Position numbers and translations under genes: made by a program. From the NCBI GenBank assembly GCA_963761755.1, contig CAVXIC010000012.1, forward strand, positions 558,001 to 622,000: 64,000 bases of DNA, written 5' to 3'. A model generated the notes under the pieces. That model saw nothing but the letters and a program-made list of their open reading frames with translations. It was not told the origin of the DNA and did not search any database. The stretch is from CAJXVA01 sp963761755. GTDB lineage: Bacteria; Myxococcota_A; Polyangia; Nannocystales; Nannocystaceae. Each line of letters starts with the position of its first letter. The stretch's first letter is position 1. Below are positions 1-7,823 of this stretch, piece by piece.

Positions 1-374
1 AGTGCGAACGCCGCTACGAAGCGTCGGTCCAAGGCGTCTCGCCCGCCGCCTTGGATCAGCTCCGGAGCCATGATTGGCCGGGCAACATCCGCGAGCTCCG
101 CAACATCGTCGAGCGCGCGTTCATCACGGCCAGCGGCGGCCTGATCGAGCCGCGCCACCTCGCGGTGGGCAGTGAGGGGGCGATGGGGCCGAGCAGCGGA
201 ACCGAGGGGATCGTCATCCCCTACGGGGTCACCGCAGCCGAGGCAGAGCGCATCGTGATCCTCGAGACGCTCAAGCGCACGGGCAACAACAAGGCGGAGA
301 CCGCTCGGCGACTGGGTCTCGACGTCAAGACCGTGCGGAACAAGCTGAAGTCGTTCGTGGACTGGCCGTTGTGA
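1..374 (+). CDS. Sigma54-dependent response regulator, NtrC family (C-terminal part)
   Basis: This is the 3' end of a gene that begins before the window; the frame is open from base 3. The visible ~123 residues start in the last part of the AAA+ ATPase domain, with the family motif DWPGNIREL. A short linker follows, then a Fis-type helix-turn-helix (AETARRLGLDVKTVRNKL) that binds enhancer DNA. Such proteins activate RNA polymerase carrying sigma54, usually after phosphorylation of an N-terminal receiver domain, which is not visible here. The stop overlaps the GTG start of the histidine kinase by four bases, so the two are almost certainly a cognate pair. With the following lipoprotein gene the order matches GlrR-GlrK-QseG of enterobacteria. 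Family assignment is secure; the signal sensed is unknown. Confidence 0.93.
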   Translation, partial: CERRYEASVQGVSPAALDQLRSHDWPGNIRELRNIVERAFITASGGLIEPRHLAVGSEGAMGPSSGTEGIVIPYGVTAAEAERIVILETLKRTGNNKAETARRLGLDVKTVRNKLKSFVDWPL

Positions 375-1840
375 GGCTTTCGACTCGATTCGGACTCGTC
401 GCCCTGCTCGCCGTGCTGCCCCTGCTGGGGGGGCTGGGGTATTCGATCGCGCAGCTGCGTGCCCTCGCGCGGACCAACGAGCGGCTTGCGACGCGACAGC
501 TCGTGGGGGTGCGCGTGGCGTCCGAGGTCAGCGGTCGTCTCCCGCGCCTCGAGGAGTTTCAGCGCAAGTTTGCGGTCAGCGCCGACCCGGGCTACGCGCA
601 GAAGTACCGCGAGACCGCGCTCGTCATCGGCTCGGCGCTCGACGAGCTCTCGAAGGTGCGCACGTCGGCGGCCGAGAGCCAAACCCTCGAGGCGCTGTCC
701 GACAGCTGGAAGCGCTCGGACGTGGAGTCGGGACCGGCACCGGAGGGCGCGCGCGCCGACGCGCTGACGCGAGCCTTCGAAGACCTGCGCAGGCTCGCGG
801 TGGACGTGCGAACCCAGACCGACCGAGCGGTCCGCACCGAGCTGGGCGACGCTCGGATGGCGCGCCGACGCACCCAGCAGGTGGCCACGTGGGTGTCCGC
901 GGTCGCGGTGTTCGTCAGCGTGACGCTGCTGGCGTGGGCCGTGCGCACGCTTCGCACGCGCCTGGAGGAGTTCACCGAGGCCACGGCCGCGGTCAGCGAG
1001 GGGCAGTTCAGCTATCGCATGCCGGCGGGCGGCACGGACGAACTCGCCCGGGTGGCCGCCTCGTTCAACCGCATGGTCGGCGCACTCAAGCAGCTCGACC
1101 GCATGAAGGAGGACTTCGTGTCCAGCATCTCCCACGAGCTGCGCACCCCGATCGTCGCGATGCAGGAGACCAACAACTTGCTGCTCGACGAGCTGCCCGG
1201 ACCGCTGACCGCGAAGCAGCGTCGCATGCTGGAGCTGAACTCGGCCGCCGCGGCGCGCCTGTCGACCATGATCGGCGACCTGCTCGACCTGGGGCGGGTC
1301 AAGGCGGGCATCCGCTACCGCATGGGGCGGCATGAACTCAGCGTGCTCACCCGCAGCGCGACCCAGGCGCTCGAGGCTCGCGCGCTGGAGAGGGGCGTGG
1401 TCTTGCACGTGACCTGCACCGGCGAGCTCTTCGCGGTCTGTGATCCCGATCGCTACGTGCAGGTCGTGCAGAACCTGGTCGACAACGGGCTCAAACACGC
1501 GCCTGGCGGCGGGCACGTGGAGGTCACCTTGCGCTCGGTGCCTCGGCGCGTCGTCAGCGAGTCCTGCGGGGCACCGGTGGGCGCGGGTCCCTTCGCGCTG
1601 CTGACCGTGGCAGACGATGGGCCTGGCATTCCCGAGCACGATCGCGATCGCGTGTTCGACAAGTTCTTTCGTCGCCAGGGGCAGCCTGCAGATGCGGGCG
1701 TCGGCTTGGGCCTGGCGATCTGCCGGGAAATCGTCGCGGCACACGACGGCACGATCTGGGTCGATGCGCCCGGCGGCGCGGGCGCGACGCTCCGGGTCGC
1801 GCTGCCCTGCGCGGCGATGCGACGGAGGAGCGGGGAGTGA
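371..1840 (+). CDS. HAMP-domain sensor histidine kinase, GlrK/QseE-like
   Basis: A 489-residue membrane histidine kinase. A transmembrane helix lies near residues 8-28 and a second near 171-193, bracketing a helical periplasmic sensor of about 140 residues. HAMP follows (about 190-245), then the HisKA box SISHELRTP with H255 as phosphoacceptor, and a HATPase domain with N (NLVDNGLKHAP), G1 (DDGPGIP), F (FDKFF) and G2 (GVGLGLAI) boxes. The segment after the H-box has the 'E..LL.D...GPL...Q' pattern of E. coli GlrK. The GTG start sits in a GTGA overlap with the upstream regulator, and the gene's own stop overlaps the start of the lipoprotein gene in the same way. Translational coupling of all three supports a regulator-kinase-lipoprotein complex. 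Kinase assignment is certain; kinship with GlrK is an inference from pattern and gene order. Confidence 0.95.
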   Translation: MRLSTRFGLVALLAVLPLLGGLGYSIAQLRALARTNERLATRQLVGVRVASEVSGRLPRLEEFQRKFAVSADPGYAQKYRETALVIGSALDELSKVRTSAAESQTLEALSDSWKRSDVESGPAPEGARADALTRAFEDLRRLAVDVRTQTDRAVRTELGDARMARRRTQQVATWVSAVAVFVSVTLLAWAVRTLRTRLEEFTEATAAVSEGQFSYRMPAGGTDELARVAASFNRMVGALKQLDRMKEDFVSSISHELRTPIVAMQETNNLLLDELPGPLTAKQRRMLELNSAAAARLSTMIGDLLDLGRVKAGIRYRMGRHELSVLTRSATQALEARALERGVVLHVTCTGELFAVCDPDRYVQVVQNLVDNGLKHAPGGGHVEVTLRSVPRRVVSESCGAPVGAGPFALLTVADDGPGIPEHDRDRVFDKFFRRQGQPADAGVGLGLAICREIVAAHDGTIWVDAPGGAGATLRVALPCAAMRRRSGE

Positions 1841-2457
1841 GGCGGTGGTGCCTGCTGGCTGGACTCGTGACGGGCTGCGCCCCGGCTGCGACGACGATGC
1901 CCCAGGTGCGCGTCCCGCTGGCGCCTCCGTGGATGCACGGCGACGCCTTGCTCGCCGATGGACGCTGCACCGAGGCGATCGTGGAGTATTCCCGATCCCT
2001 GCTCACGCCGCTCGATGCCGACGACGCGGCGCGGATCAAGCTGTTTCGGGCGGTTGCTCGGTTGGACTGCGGGGCGAGCCCGTCCACCCAGCTGGCGTTC
2101 GAGGAGCTGCGGCAGCTCGAGCGTGACGACACAGCGTCGGTGTGGGCCTCCCTGGCCCGCGTGTTCGTCGACGAGCTCGTGCGGCAGGACGCCGTGCGCA
2201 AGGACGTCGCGCGCCTGGAGCTGGCCAACGCACAACTCGCGGCGCGAGTCTCGGCCCTGGAGCGCGAGCTCGCGGAGACGGGGGCGACCAAGGACTCGCT
2301 GCAAGGCCAGCTCTCGGTCGCTCGAGAGGAGCGGCGCAAGGTTCAGACCGCGCTCGACGACGCGACCCAAGCCCAGCAGACGCTCCAGCGGCGCGTCGAC
2401 GAGCTCAACGAGGAACTCGCGGGGCTCAAGCGGATCGACATGGAGCGCGACCTTTGA
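1837..2457 (+). CDS. Coiled-coil lipoprotein, QseG-like
   Basis: A 206-residue predicted lipoprotein. The N-terminus has a short hydrophobic stretch and lipobox LVTGC (acylated C14). The middle (about 25-115) looks like a small helical repeat region. The last 90 residues are charged heptad-like sequence (for example ARVSALERELAETG), a likely long coiled coil. It begins at a GTG that overlaps the stop of the histidine kinase (GTGA). In enterobacteria an outer-membrane lipoprotein, QseG, is encoded between the GlrK/QseE kinase and GlrR/QseF regulator genes and controls the kinase. Position, lipidation and coiled coil suggest the same job here. Sequence identity with QseG cannot be judged by eye, so the role is inferred from context. 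Confidence 0.85.
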   Translation: MRRWCLLAGLVTGCAPAATTMPQVRVPLAPPWMHGDALLADGRCTEAIVEYSRSLLTPLDADDAARIKLFRAVARLDCGASPSTQLAFEELRQLERDDTASVWASLARVFVDELVRQDAVRKDVARLELANAQLAARVSALERELAETGATKDSLQGQLSVAREERRKVQTALDDATQAQQTLQRRVDELNEELAGLKRIDMERDL

Positions 2458-2460
2458 GCG

Positions 2461-3558
2461 TCAGTCCTCGGTGACCACGACGAGGCGCTCGTCGGCCAGC
2501 GCGCGCTGAGCGATGCGCGCGACGATCGGCTCGAGCGCCATCACGAACGCAGCCAGCATCGCCTGAGGCTCCATCTGCGGCAGCCGCTCTCCGAAGGCGC
2601 TGTGCAGCTCGATCGCGTTTGCCACCGGGCGCGCGAGTTCGTCCCCGGTGTCGCCCCAGCGCAGCACGTGACCCTCGAGGACATGCTTCACCGAGGCGGC
2701 CAGCATGCGCGGCGCTCGTTGACCGAGGACGGCCCCCAGCAGGCTGACGATCTCCTCGGGCAAGGCCTGCCCGAGCAGACGCGGCGGAGCCGCTGGGATC
2801 GGCGCGACGTCGGTCAGCGGGGTTCCGTCCCGCCCCAGACGAAGGACGTCGTGCCAGGGGACGCCGCCGAGGTCCAGGTAGGCGACGAGCGCGTCGCCCT
2901 CGCGACGGAGACGACGGGTGCCCAGCTGATGCAGGGCGTAGCTGCGTCCGCCGATGTAGGCCCGCTCGAGGCCGTCACGCAGCTGCACGCAGAGGTCCTG
3001 CCGCGGCCAGTGCCACTCGAAAGGTGCGGGACGGAACGGCACGTCGACCTCCACCATCGACCCGCGAATGGATCGAGACTCCACATCCTGGGTGAAGCGA
3101 TCCAGCGCCGCCGGAGGATCCTGGACGTGAAAGCTGTGCGTGAGCGCGTCGAACAGCGCCGCGGTCGGGTAGGGTCCGCGATACCGCAGCGGCCCGCTCC
3201 CGGCCCGCGCAGCGGCGCTCGCCAGGTAGTTGAGCAGCGCCGAGCCTGCGCCCGAGGGCAGCGCCGCCGGCGTGTCGACCGGCGGCACGTGTTTGGGCCG
3301 CGCCCAGTCCGTCTGACCGCAGCGCGCCACCACCCCGTCCCCCATTCGAAGCTCGTGCGCACGATGGAACAACGGGTGCGGCTTGGTCTGCGCGTCGAGC
3401 ACGAGCACCGATCGATCGGGCCGCCGCAGGGACAGCGTTTGCAGCGCCTCGCCGCTGTAGCGGGCCGACCAGACCTCGTTGCCGAGCCGGTCGACGGCGC
3501 GTCGCGCAAGGCCGCCCGAGGAGGTGATCACCGTGCCGTGAAGGAGCGCGAGTTCCAT
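2461..3558 (-). CDS. Conserved hypothetical protein, 365 aa
   Basis: No family recognised. The start chosen is the ATG at 3558 (MELALLHGTV); upstream in-frame codons give low-complexity Ser/Ala sequence typical of non-coding frame and overlap the next gene. The protein has no signal peptide or membrane segment, so it is probably cytoplasmic. Distinct stretches include RYRGPYPTAALFDAL near residue 125 and WHWPRQDLCVQLRDG near 180, which look like conserved blocks rather than linker. The C-terminal half is helical and rich in Leu/Ala. It is convergent with the lipoprotein gene ending at 2457 (three bases between stops) and lies 13 bp after the lipoprotein gene 3572-4546 on the same strand. Codon use is typical of the genome, so it is very likely a real gene of unknown function. 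Confidence 0.82.
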   Translation of the reverse strand: MELALLHGTVITSSGGLARRAVDRLGNEVWSARYSGEALQTLSLRRPDRSVLVLDAQTKPHPLFHRAHELRMGDGVVARCGQTDWARPKHVPPVDTPAALPSGAGSALLNYLASAAARAGSGPLRYRGPYPTAALFDALTHSFHVQDPPAALDRFTQDVESRSIRGSMVEVDVPFRPAPFEWHWPRQDLCVQLRDGLERAYIGGRSYALHQLGTRRLRREGDALVAYLDLGGVPWHDVLRLGRDGTPLTDVAPIPAAPPRLLGQALPEEIVSLLGAVLGQRAPRMLAASVKHVLEGHVLRWGDTGDELARPVANAIELHSAFGERLPQMEPQAMLAAFVMALEPIVARIAQRALADERLVVVTED

Positions 3559-3571
3559 GCCGGTGGCGAGG

Positions 3572-4546
3572 CTACTGCTCGACGCAAAGGACCGGGCCCG
3601 TGGTGTCATCACAGTTGAAGAACTGGCCACCGTCGAGGAAAAGGTCTAAGTTGGACGCCGTGCCAAGCGCGAGGTCGATGCCTGGCAATGTACTCGAGAA
3701 GTTGTTGCAGTTCTCGGCCGTGTTGGATGTCCAGTCTTGGCGGAGCCCGGTGATGACGTACGGGCCACCGAGAAAGTCTGTCGCGGAGATCGCGGCTTCC
3801 AATGATTCTGGGAGCCCATCACGAACGCCAAGAAGCGGCGCTACATCGGTCACCCAGACGATCTCGCCGTCGACGTTGGAATAGGCCGTGAAGGGACGTA
3901 GGGGCCAATCGACGACGGCGTTTGCTCGGTTTGGAGTGTTGGTGACCTGGCGTTCACCGGGAACCGCGACCAACGCGCGATATCCGGTTGGACACATCGC
4001 GTCCGCTGTCGCCACTGGGTTTGGACCGAAGTCGCCGTCTTCCTCGTATAGCTTGAAGTTCGAAACGACGATCTCTCGAGTCTCGATGATCCGGGAACAG
4101 TCTGGTGCGCACGCCCCAGGCGCAAGAATGTTGTCATCCTTGCCGTCGTCGCAAGCCTCGTCCGGCCCGACGTTGCTATCTCCGCAGACGTTGAGATTGC
4201 AATCGGGTAGGCAAGATTGCTCGAGACCGTTGTTGTCCAACCCGTCATCGCATTCCTCGCCCTCGTCCACGATGCCGTCACCGCAGTAGTGGTCTTCGCC
4301 GGAGGATGTCGAGGTTGGACTCGTCGTTGTCGACGGGTCCGAGGCATCGGAACCGGTGTCGGGAGCGGAAGTGTTCGTGGATCCAGACCCAGTAGTGTCA
4401 GTCGATGTACTCGAGGCTTCCGAGGTTGACCCGTCGGAGGCATCGCTCGAAGTGGTCACGTCACCGTCGACGGAGGGCGCGAAACAGCCAGCCAAGACCA
4501 GCATGGAGCCAGCCGAGAGAATGACGCTGCGAGAGGATCCGTTCAT
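3572..4546 (-). CDS. Cys-rich repeat lipoprotein, lower GC than neighbours
   Basis: A 324-residue secreted lipoprotein starting at the ATG at 4546, with hydrophobic signal and lipobox LVLAGC near residue 19. A Ser/Thr/Asp linker of about 60 residues leads to two consecutive Cys/Asp-rich units (CGDGIVDEGEECDDG and CGDSNVGPDEACDDG). These are the myxobacterial Cys-rich repeat type (DUF4215-like), often found in cell-surface proteins. The C-terminal 190 residues form a compact domain with a Cys pair near the end that I do not recognise. Base composition is unusual: bases 3661-3720 are 35/60 G+C, against 44/60 in 2221-2280 of a neighbour, and codons such as TTG and AGT are common. That fits recent acquisition. 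It follows another lipoprotein gene (4578-5147) at 31 bp and may be co-transcribed with it. Confidence 0.85.
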   Translation of the reverse strand: MNGSSRSVILSAGSMLVLAGCFAPSVDGDVTTSSDASDGSTSEASSTSTDTTGSGSTNTSAPDTGSDASDPSTTTSPTSTSSGEDHYCGDGIVDEGEECDDGLDNNGLEQSCLPDCNLNVCGDSNVGPDEACDDGKDDNILAPGACAPDCSRIIETREIVVSNFKLYEEDGDFGPNPVATADAMCPTGYRALVAVPGERQVTNTPNRANAVVDWPLRPFTAYSNVDGEIVWVTDVAPLLGVRDGLPESLEAAISATDFLGGPYVITGLRQDWTSNTAENCNNFSSTLPGIDLALGTASNLDLFLDGGQFFNCDDTTGPVLCVEQ

Positions 4547-4577
4547 GTTCGCAAGCTCCGACGCATGTTCCGCGACC

Positions 4578-5147
4578 TCATTCAGAGCAGGCCGCGCACG
4601 TGTTCTGGCAGCCTGATAGCGGAATCGCTGCCTTCGGGAGCATCTTGACCTCGCATTCAGTCTGGCATTCCGGCAAGCCCGCGATACCCGTACCCATCTC
4701 ATCGAGACAGTCGATGATGCAGTTGCAGTCTGAGTCGTCGCGGCATGCCTGAAGCTGGTCGCAGCAGGAGGTCTTGAGGCACATCGAGCACTCGTCGTCG
4801 TCTGCGTCGGGCTCACAGGCGGCGTTGCTTCCGCCGGAGTCGGAGCCGGTGTCGGCGCCGCCGGTGGTGGTGCTCGTGCCGGTCTCGGACGCGGACGCGC
4901 TGGCGGACTCGCTGGCCGAGGCGCTTGCGGACTCGGTCGCCGTTGCGCTCTCGGACGCCGACGCCGTTGCGGACGCGGCCGTGGAGCCTGCCTCGGTCTC
5001 GGCGCCGGTGCTCGACGCGGAGGTCGTCCCGTCGACGGAGTCCGACGCGCCGGTGTCACCATCGTCGGAGTCGTCGCCGCAAGCGGTCAGGGGAAAGGCG
5101 AGGGTGAGGCCAGCGGCGGCCAGAAGGAAGCGAAGGTTGCGGATCAT
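4578..5147 (-). CDS. Lipoprotein with Ser/Ala/Glu repeats and Cys-rich C-terminus
   Basis: A 189-residue lipoprotein: signal MIRNLRFLLAAAG followed by lipobox LTAC near residue 23. Residues about 30-95 are low-complexity Ser/Ala/Thr/Glu with short repeats (SESA, SASA), a probable extended spacer from the outer membrane. The last 85 residues contain about a dozen cysteines in patterns such as CSMCLKTSCCDQLQAC, so a small disulphide-bonded domain is expected outside the cytoplasm. This Cys pattern (C..C....CC..L..C) recurs in short secreted proteins of myxobacteria. It is followed on the same strand by the lipoprotein gene 3572-4546. No catalytic motif is visible, and function is unknown. Confidence 0.85.
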   Translation of the reverse strand: MIRNLRFLLAAAGLTLAFPLTACGDDSDDGDTGASDSVDGTTSASSTGAETEAGSTAASATASASESATATESASASASESASASASETGTSTTTGGADTGSDSGGSNAACEPDADDDECSMCLKTSCCDQLQACRDDSDCNCIIDCLDEMGTGIAGLPECQTECEVKMLPKAAIPLSGCQNTCAACSE

Positions 5148-5286
5148 GTCGTGTCTCCAAGAAGTGGGAGCCGCAGGAGGCCGGCTCGGCGCGATCTTCT
5201 ATCGGAGGTGCCGCGCATTGCCAAGCAGCCGGCCAAACCGGGACGATGCGGAGACGTTCGGTGCGACTTATCGCAGTTTTGTGAGG

Positions 5287-5898
5287 TCAGGGACCCCCGA
5301 CGTAGACCAAGTACACCAGCGGGATTGCGATGCCGGCGATCACCAGGACCGCCCCGCGGCCTTTGAGCCCTTTTCGTCCGGGGATCATGAACATGCCCGA
5401 GACGGCGAGCAGCAGAAGAGCGCCCGCGTAGCCATCGGCGAAGTACGTCCAGGCTTTCTTGCCCCGGTTGAGGTGCAGCCAGTTGGCGGCCCGCAGCGCG
5501 AAGCGCTCTTCCTGCCCCTCTACGTACACCTTGCCGGTCTGGGTCGCGACGAACAGGGTGCTCTGCTCCAGCGTGATCTCCAGCTCGCCATCGGCGGGGC
5601 TGTAGATGTCCACGGGCGTCTCCTCGATGTCCGCCGCGGACAGTACGATCGCGGCGGCCTGCTGCTCGTCCTCGGGCAGCGGGGCCTCCACGGCAAACTC
5701 CCGCTCGAAGTTGGTGAAGTTGGGGTCCCAGTCGGAGATGTGGTTCACCGCCAGACCGCTCAGCGCGTAGACGAAGGTGAGCCCGACGGCGACATAGCCC
5801 AGGTCGCGATGGGTCGCCCGCAGCCACGGGCGCCACTTGAAGGCCTTCTTGCGCGGAGGCGTCGCTGAGCCTGAGGGCGTCGCGTCGCCCTCAGGCAT
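5287..5898 (-). CDS. PepSY-associated membrane protein, partner of the molybdopterin oxidoreductase
   Basis: A 203-residue membrane protein. The ATG at 5898 overlaps the stop of the upstream oxidoreductase gene by eight bases, which fixes both the start and the coupling. A cytoplasmic basic N-terminus precedes a transmembrane helix at about residues 33-52 (VAVGLTFVYALSG). A ~100-residue periplasmic domain of PepSY type follows, with beta-strand sequence such as LEITLEQSTLFVATQTGKVYVEG. Two hydrophobic helices lie at the C-terminus (about 155-200). PepSY_TM-like proteins often accompany secreted redox enzymes, where the transmembrane part can serve electron transfer or anchoring. H30 at the start of the first helix could in principle be a haem ligand; that is speculative. 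The pairing with the oxidoreductase is the best clue to its role. Confidence 0.85.
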   Translation of the reverse strand: MPEGDATPSGSATPPRKKAFKWRPWLRATHRDLGYVAVGLTFVYALSGLAVNHISDWDPNFTNFEREFAVEAPLPEDEQQAAAIVLSAADIEETPVDIYSPADGELEITLEQSTLFVATQTGKVYVEGQEERFALRAANWLHLNRGKKAWTYFADGYAGALLLLAVSGMFMIPGRKGLKGRGAVLVIAGIAIPLVYLVYVGGP

Positions 5899-6604
5899 AG
5901 CGCTCTTCTTTCCACGGGTCGGCGTGGTTGTTGTAGCCGCGGGTCTCCCAGTAGCCCGGTTGATCTCGCCGGACGAAGCGGATGCCGGTGAGCCACTTGG
6001 AGCTCTTCCAGAAGTACAGGTCCGGGATGAGGGCCCGGAGCGGGGCGCCGTGCGGACGACGCAGCGGGCGTTCTTCATGCTCCCAAACGACCATCACGTC
6101 GTCAGCGAGGCCTTCGTCGAGGCGGACGTTGGCGGTGTAGCCGTGGGCGGCCTCGAAGATCACGTGTCGGGCGGAGTCCCGGAGACCGGCGCGCTCGGCC
6201 AGCTCCTTGACCCGCACGCCCTTCCAGCGCCCGTCGAGCAGGCTCCAGCCGGTGACGCAGTGCACGTCGGCCCGCGTCGTGACGACGTTCATGGCGAGCA
6301 GCTCCGCGAAGTCGACCTCGAAGGGGCGCTCGACCTCGCCGTGCACCTTGATCGTTGCGGTGCCGCGCGCCGGGTCGCCGGCCTGGCCGCCCATGGGCTT
6401 GAGCGCCGAGATGACGCGCTGCCCGGGGGGCACGCGCGGGCGCCCGTCGGAGCGCGTCTGGGCCTGCGCCTCGGAGGTGAGGTGGTCGCTGAGCGCGTAC
6501 ATCCCACCCCCCATCGCGGCGATGACGGTGCCGGAGGTGGCTTTGCGAATGAAGTCGCGGCGAGCGATCGTGCGGGTGAGGGACGATGTGGTGCGGTCGG
6601 TCAT
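5891..6604 (-). CDS. Tat-exported molybdopterin-dependent oxidoreductase (sulfite oxidase/MsrP fold)
   Basis: A 237-residue enzyme with a twin-arginine signal at its N-terminus (RRDFIRKATSG, R15-R16) followed by a hydrophobic stretch, so it is exported folded with its cofactor. The mature part is the sulfite-oxidase-type molybdopterin domain. The motif DVHCVTGWSLLDGRWKGV contains C116, which should ligate molybdenum, as in MsrP/YedY (HCVE.WS). Conserved later motifs are FEAAHGYTANV, GAPLRALIP, WFKSSKW-like WKSSKWLTGI and the terminal GYNNHADPWKEERY. It lacks the C-terminal dimerisation domain of eukaryotic sulfite oxidases. It is translationally coupled to the PepSY-type membrane protein that follows, which probably supplies or takes electrons in place of MsrQ. 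Substrate (sulfoxide, sulfite or other) cannot be read from the sequence. Confidence 0.92.
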   Translation of the reverse strand: MTDRTTSSLTRTIARRDFIRKATSGTVIAAMGGGMYALSDHLTSEAQAQTRSDGRPRVPPGQRVISALKPMGGQAGDPARGTATIKVHGEVERPFEVDFAELLAMNVVTTRADVHCVTGWSLLDGRWKGVRVKELAERAGLRDSARHVIFEAAHGYTANVRLDEGLADDVMVVWEHEERPLRRPHGAPLRALIPDLYFWKSSKWLTGIRFVRRDQPGYWETRGYNNHADPWKEERYA

Positions 6605-6725
6605 GGGTTCGTCCTATGGGGTCTAGGCTGCAGCACGTGGGGGTCTGACGCCAATGGTCGGGGCCTGGACTGGCTTTTGCGGCGGTACATCGAGTATCCC
6701 TGCCCACGTCTCCCGGTTACTGGCC

Positions 6726-7805
6726 ATGCGGATCTTGTACGTAGAGCCCTTCGAGGGTGGATCACACGCCGCGTTCTCGCGCACGCTCATGGGCGCGGTG
6801 AACGCGGACTGGACCGCGCTGACCCTCCCGGGCCGACACTGGAAGTGGAGGATGCGGGGGAGCGCGGCCTACTTTGCGCAGGTCCACGCCGAAACCCTGG
6901 CCCGACCCTACGATCTGGTGCTCGCCTCGTCGTACGTGCCGCTGGCGGAGCTGGTGGGCCTCGCGCCTGCGCTGCAGCCGGTGCCTCGGCTCCTCTACTT
7001 CCACGAGAACCAGCTCGCGTTCCCGACCCAGGTACCGGCACAGCCGCGCGACCATCACTTCGGGTTCACCCAGCTCGTCTCGGCCCTCGCGGCGCAGCGG
7101 TGCGCGTTCAACTCGGCGTTCAATCGCGACTCCTTCCTGGAGGCGGCCGCGGACCTGCTCAGCCGCATGCCAGACGCGGTGCCGCCGGGCTGGGTCGAGA
7201 CGATCAGGGCACGCTCGGTGGTGCTCGGCGTTCCCCTCCCGCTCACCGAGGACCCGGTCGCGCAGGCGCAACGAGATTCACGCGGGCCGTTGCTGCTGTG
7301 GAACCATCGCTGGGAGCACGACAAGAACCCGGACACTTGTCTGCATGGGCTCGCGACGCTGGCTGGCGAGGGCGTGCCGTTTCGGGTGGCGGTGTGCGGC
7401 CACCGCTTCTCGCGGACGCCGGCGATCTTCGAGCAGACCCGGCCAGCGCTCGCCGAGCGGGCCGTGCACTGGGGACCCGCCGACCCGGCGCGCTATCGAG
7501 GTCTGCTCGATACCGCCGACGTGGTCCTCTCGACGGCGCACCACGAGTTCTTCGGCATCTCGGTCGTGGAGGCGGTGCACCACGGCGCGCGGCCGCTGGT
7601 GCCGGACCGCCTGGCCTACGCAGAGCTGTGGCCCGAGCGCTTTCGCTACCGTGACGATGCCGCGTTCGCCCCGGCCTTGCGGGCGGTGCTCGCCGGGGGC
7701 GAGCCGCTGAGGGCGGACCGTCGCGAACTCACGAGACCGTTCTCCGTTCCGGCCCTCATCCCGCGCTTCGAGAGGCTGTTCGAAGACGTCGCGAGCGCCC
7801 GCTGA
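6726..7805 (+). CDS. Glycosyltransferase, tRNA-queuosine alpha-mannosyltransferase family (DUF3524/GTDC1-like)
   Basis: A 359-residue soluble glycosyltransferase of GT-B fold. The N-terminal ~165 residues have the hallmarks of the DUF3524 domain: VEPFEGGSHAAF at the start, LPGRHWKWRMRGSAAYF, RLLYFHENQLAFPTQ and CAFNSAFNRDSFL. The C-terminal half begins with LLWNHRWEHDKNPDTC and continues as a GT4-like domain with AHHEFFGISVVEA, where the E-x7-E type acidic pair binds the sugar nucleotide. The vertebrate member, GTDC1/QTMAN, adds mannose to queuosine in tRNA-Asp. Bacterial relatives carry the same domain order, but to my knowledge their target is not established. The gene precedes serC by 18 bp, so the two may be one transcript. 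Family is clear; the substrate is inference. Confidence 0.88.
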   Translation: MRILYVEPFEGGSHAAFSRTLMGAVNADWTALTLPGRHWKWRMRGSAAYFAQVHAETLARPYDLVLASSYVPLAELVGLAPALQPVPRLLYFHENQLAFPTQVPAQPRDHHFGFTQLVSALAAQRCAFNSAFNRDSFLEAAADLLSRMPDAVPPGWVETIRARSVVLGVPLPLTEDPVAQAQRDSRGPLLLWNHRWEHDKNPDTCLHGLATLAGEGVPFRVAVCGHRFSRTPAIFEQTRPALAERAVHWGPADPARYRGLLDTADVVLSTAHHEFFGISVVEAVHHGARPLVPDRLAYAELWPERFRYRDDAAFAPALRAVLAGGEPLRADRRELTRPFSVPALIPRFERLFEDVASAR

Positions 7806-7823
7806 GCGCGTTACAGTCCGCGC

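Noticed and set aside
371..1744. Long antisense frame across the histidine kinase
   Set aside because: Shadow of high third-position GC; no domain, and the kinase frame is certain.
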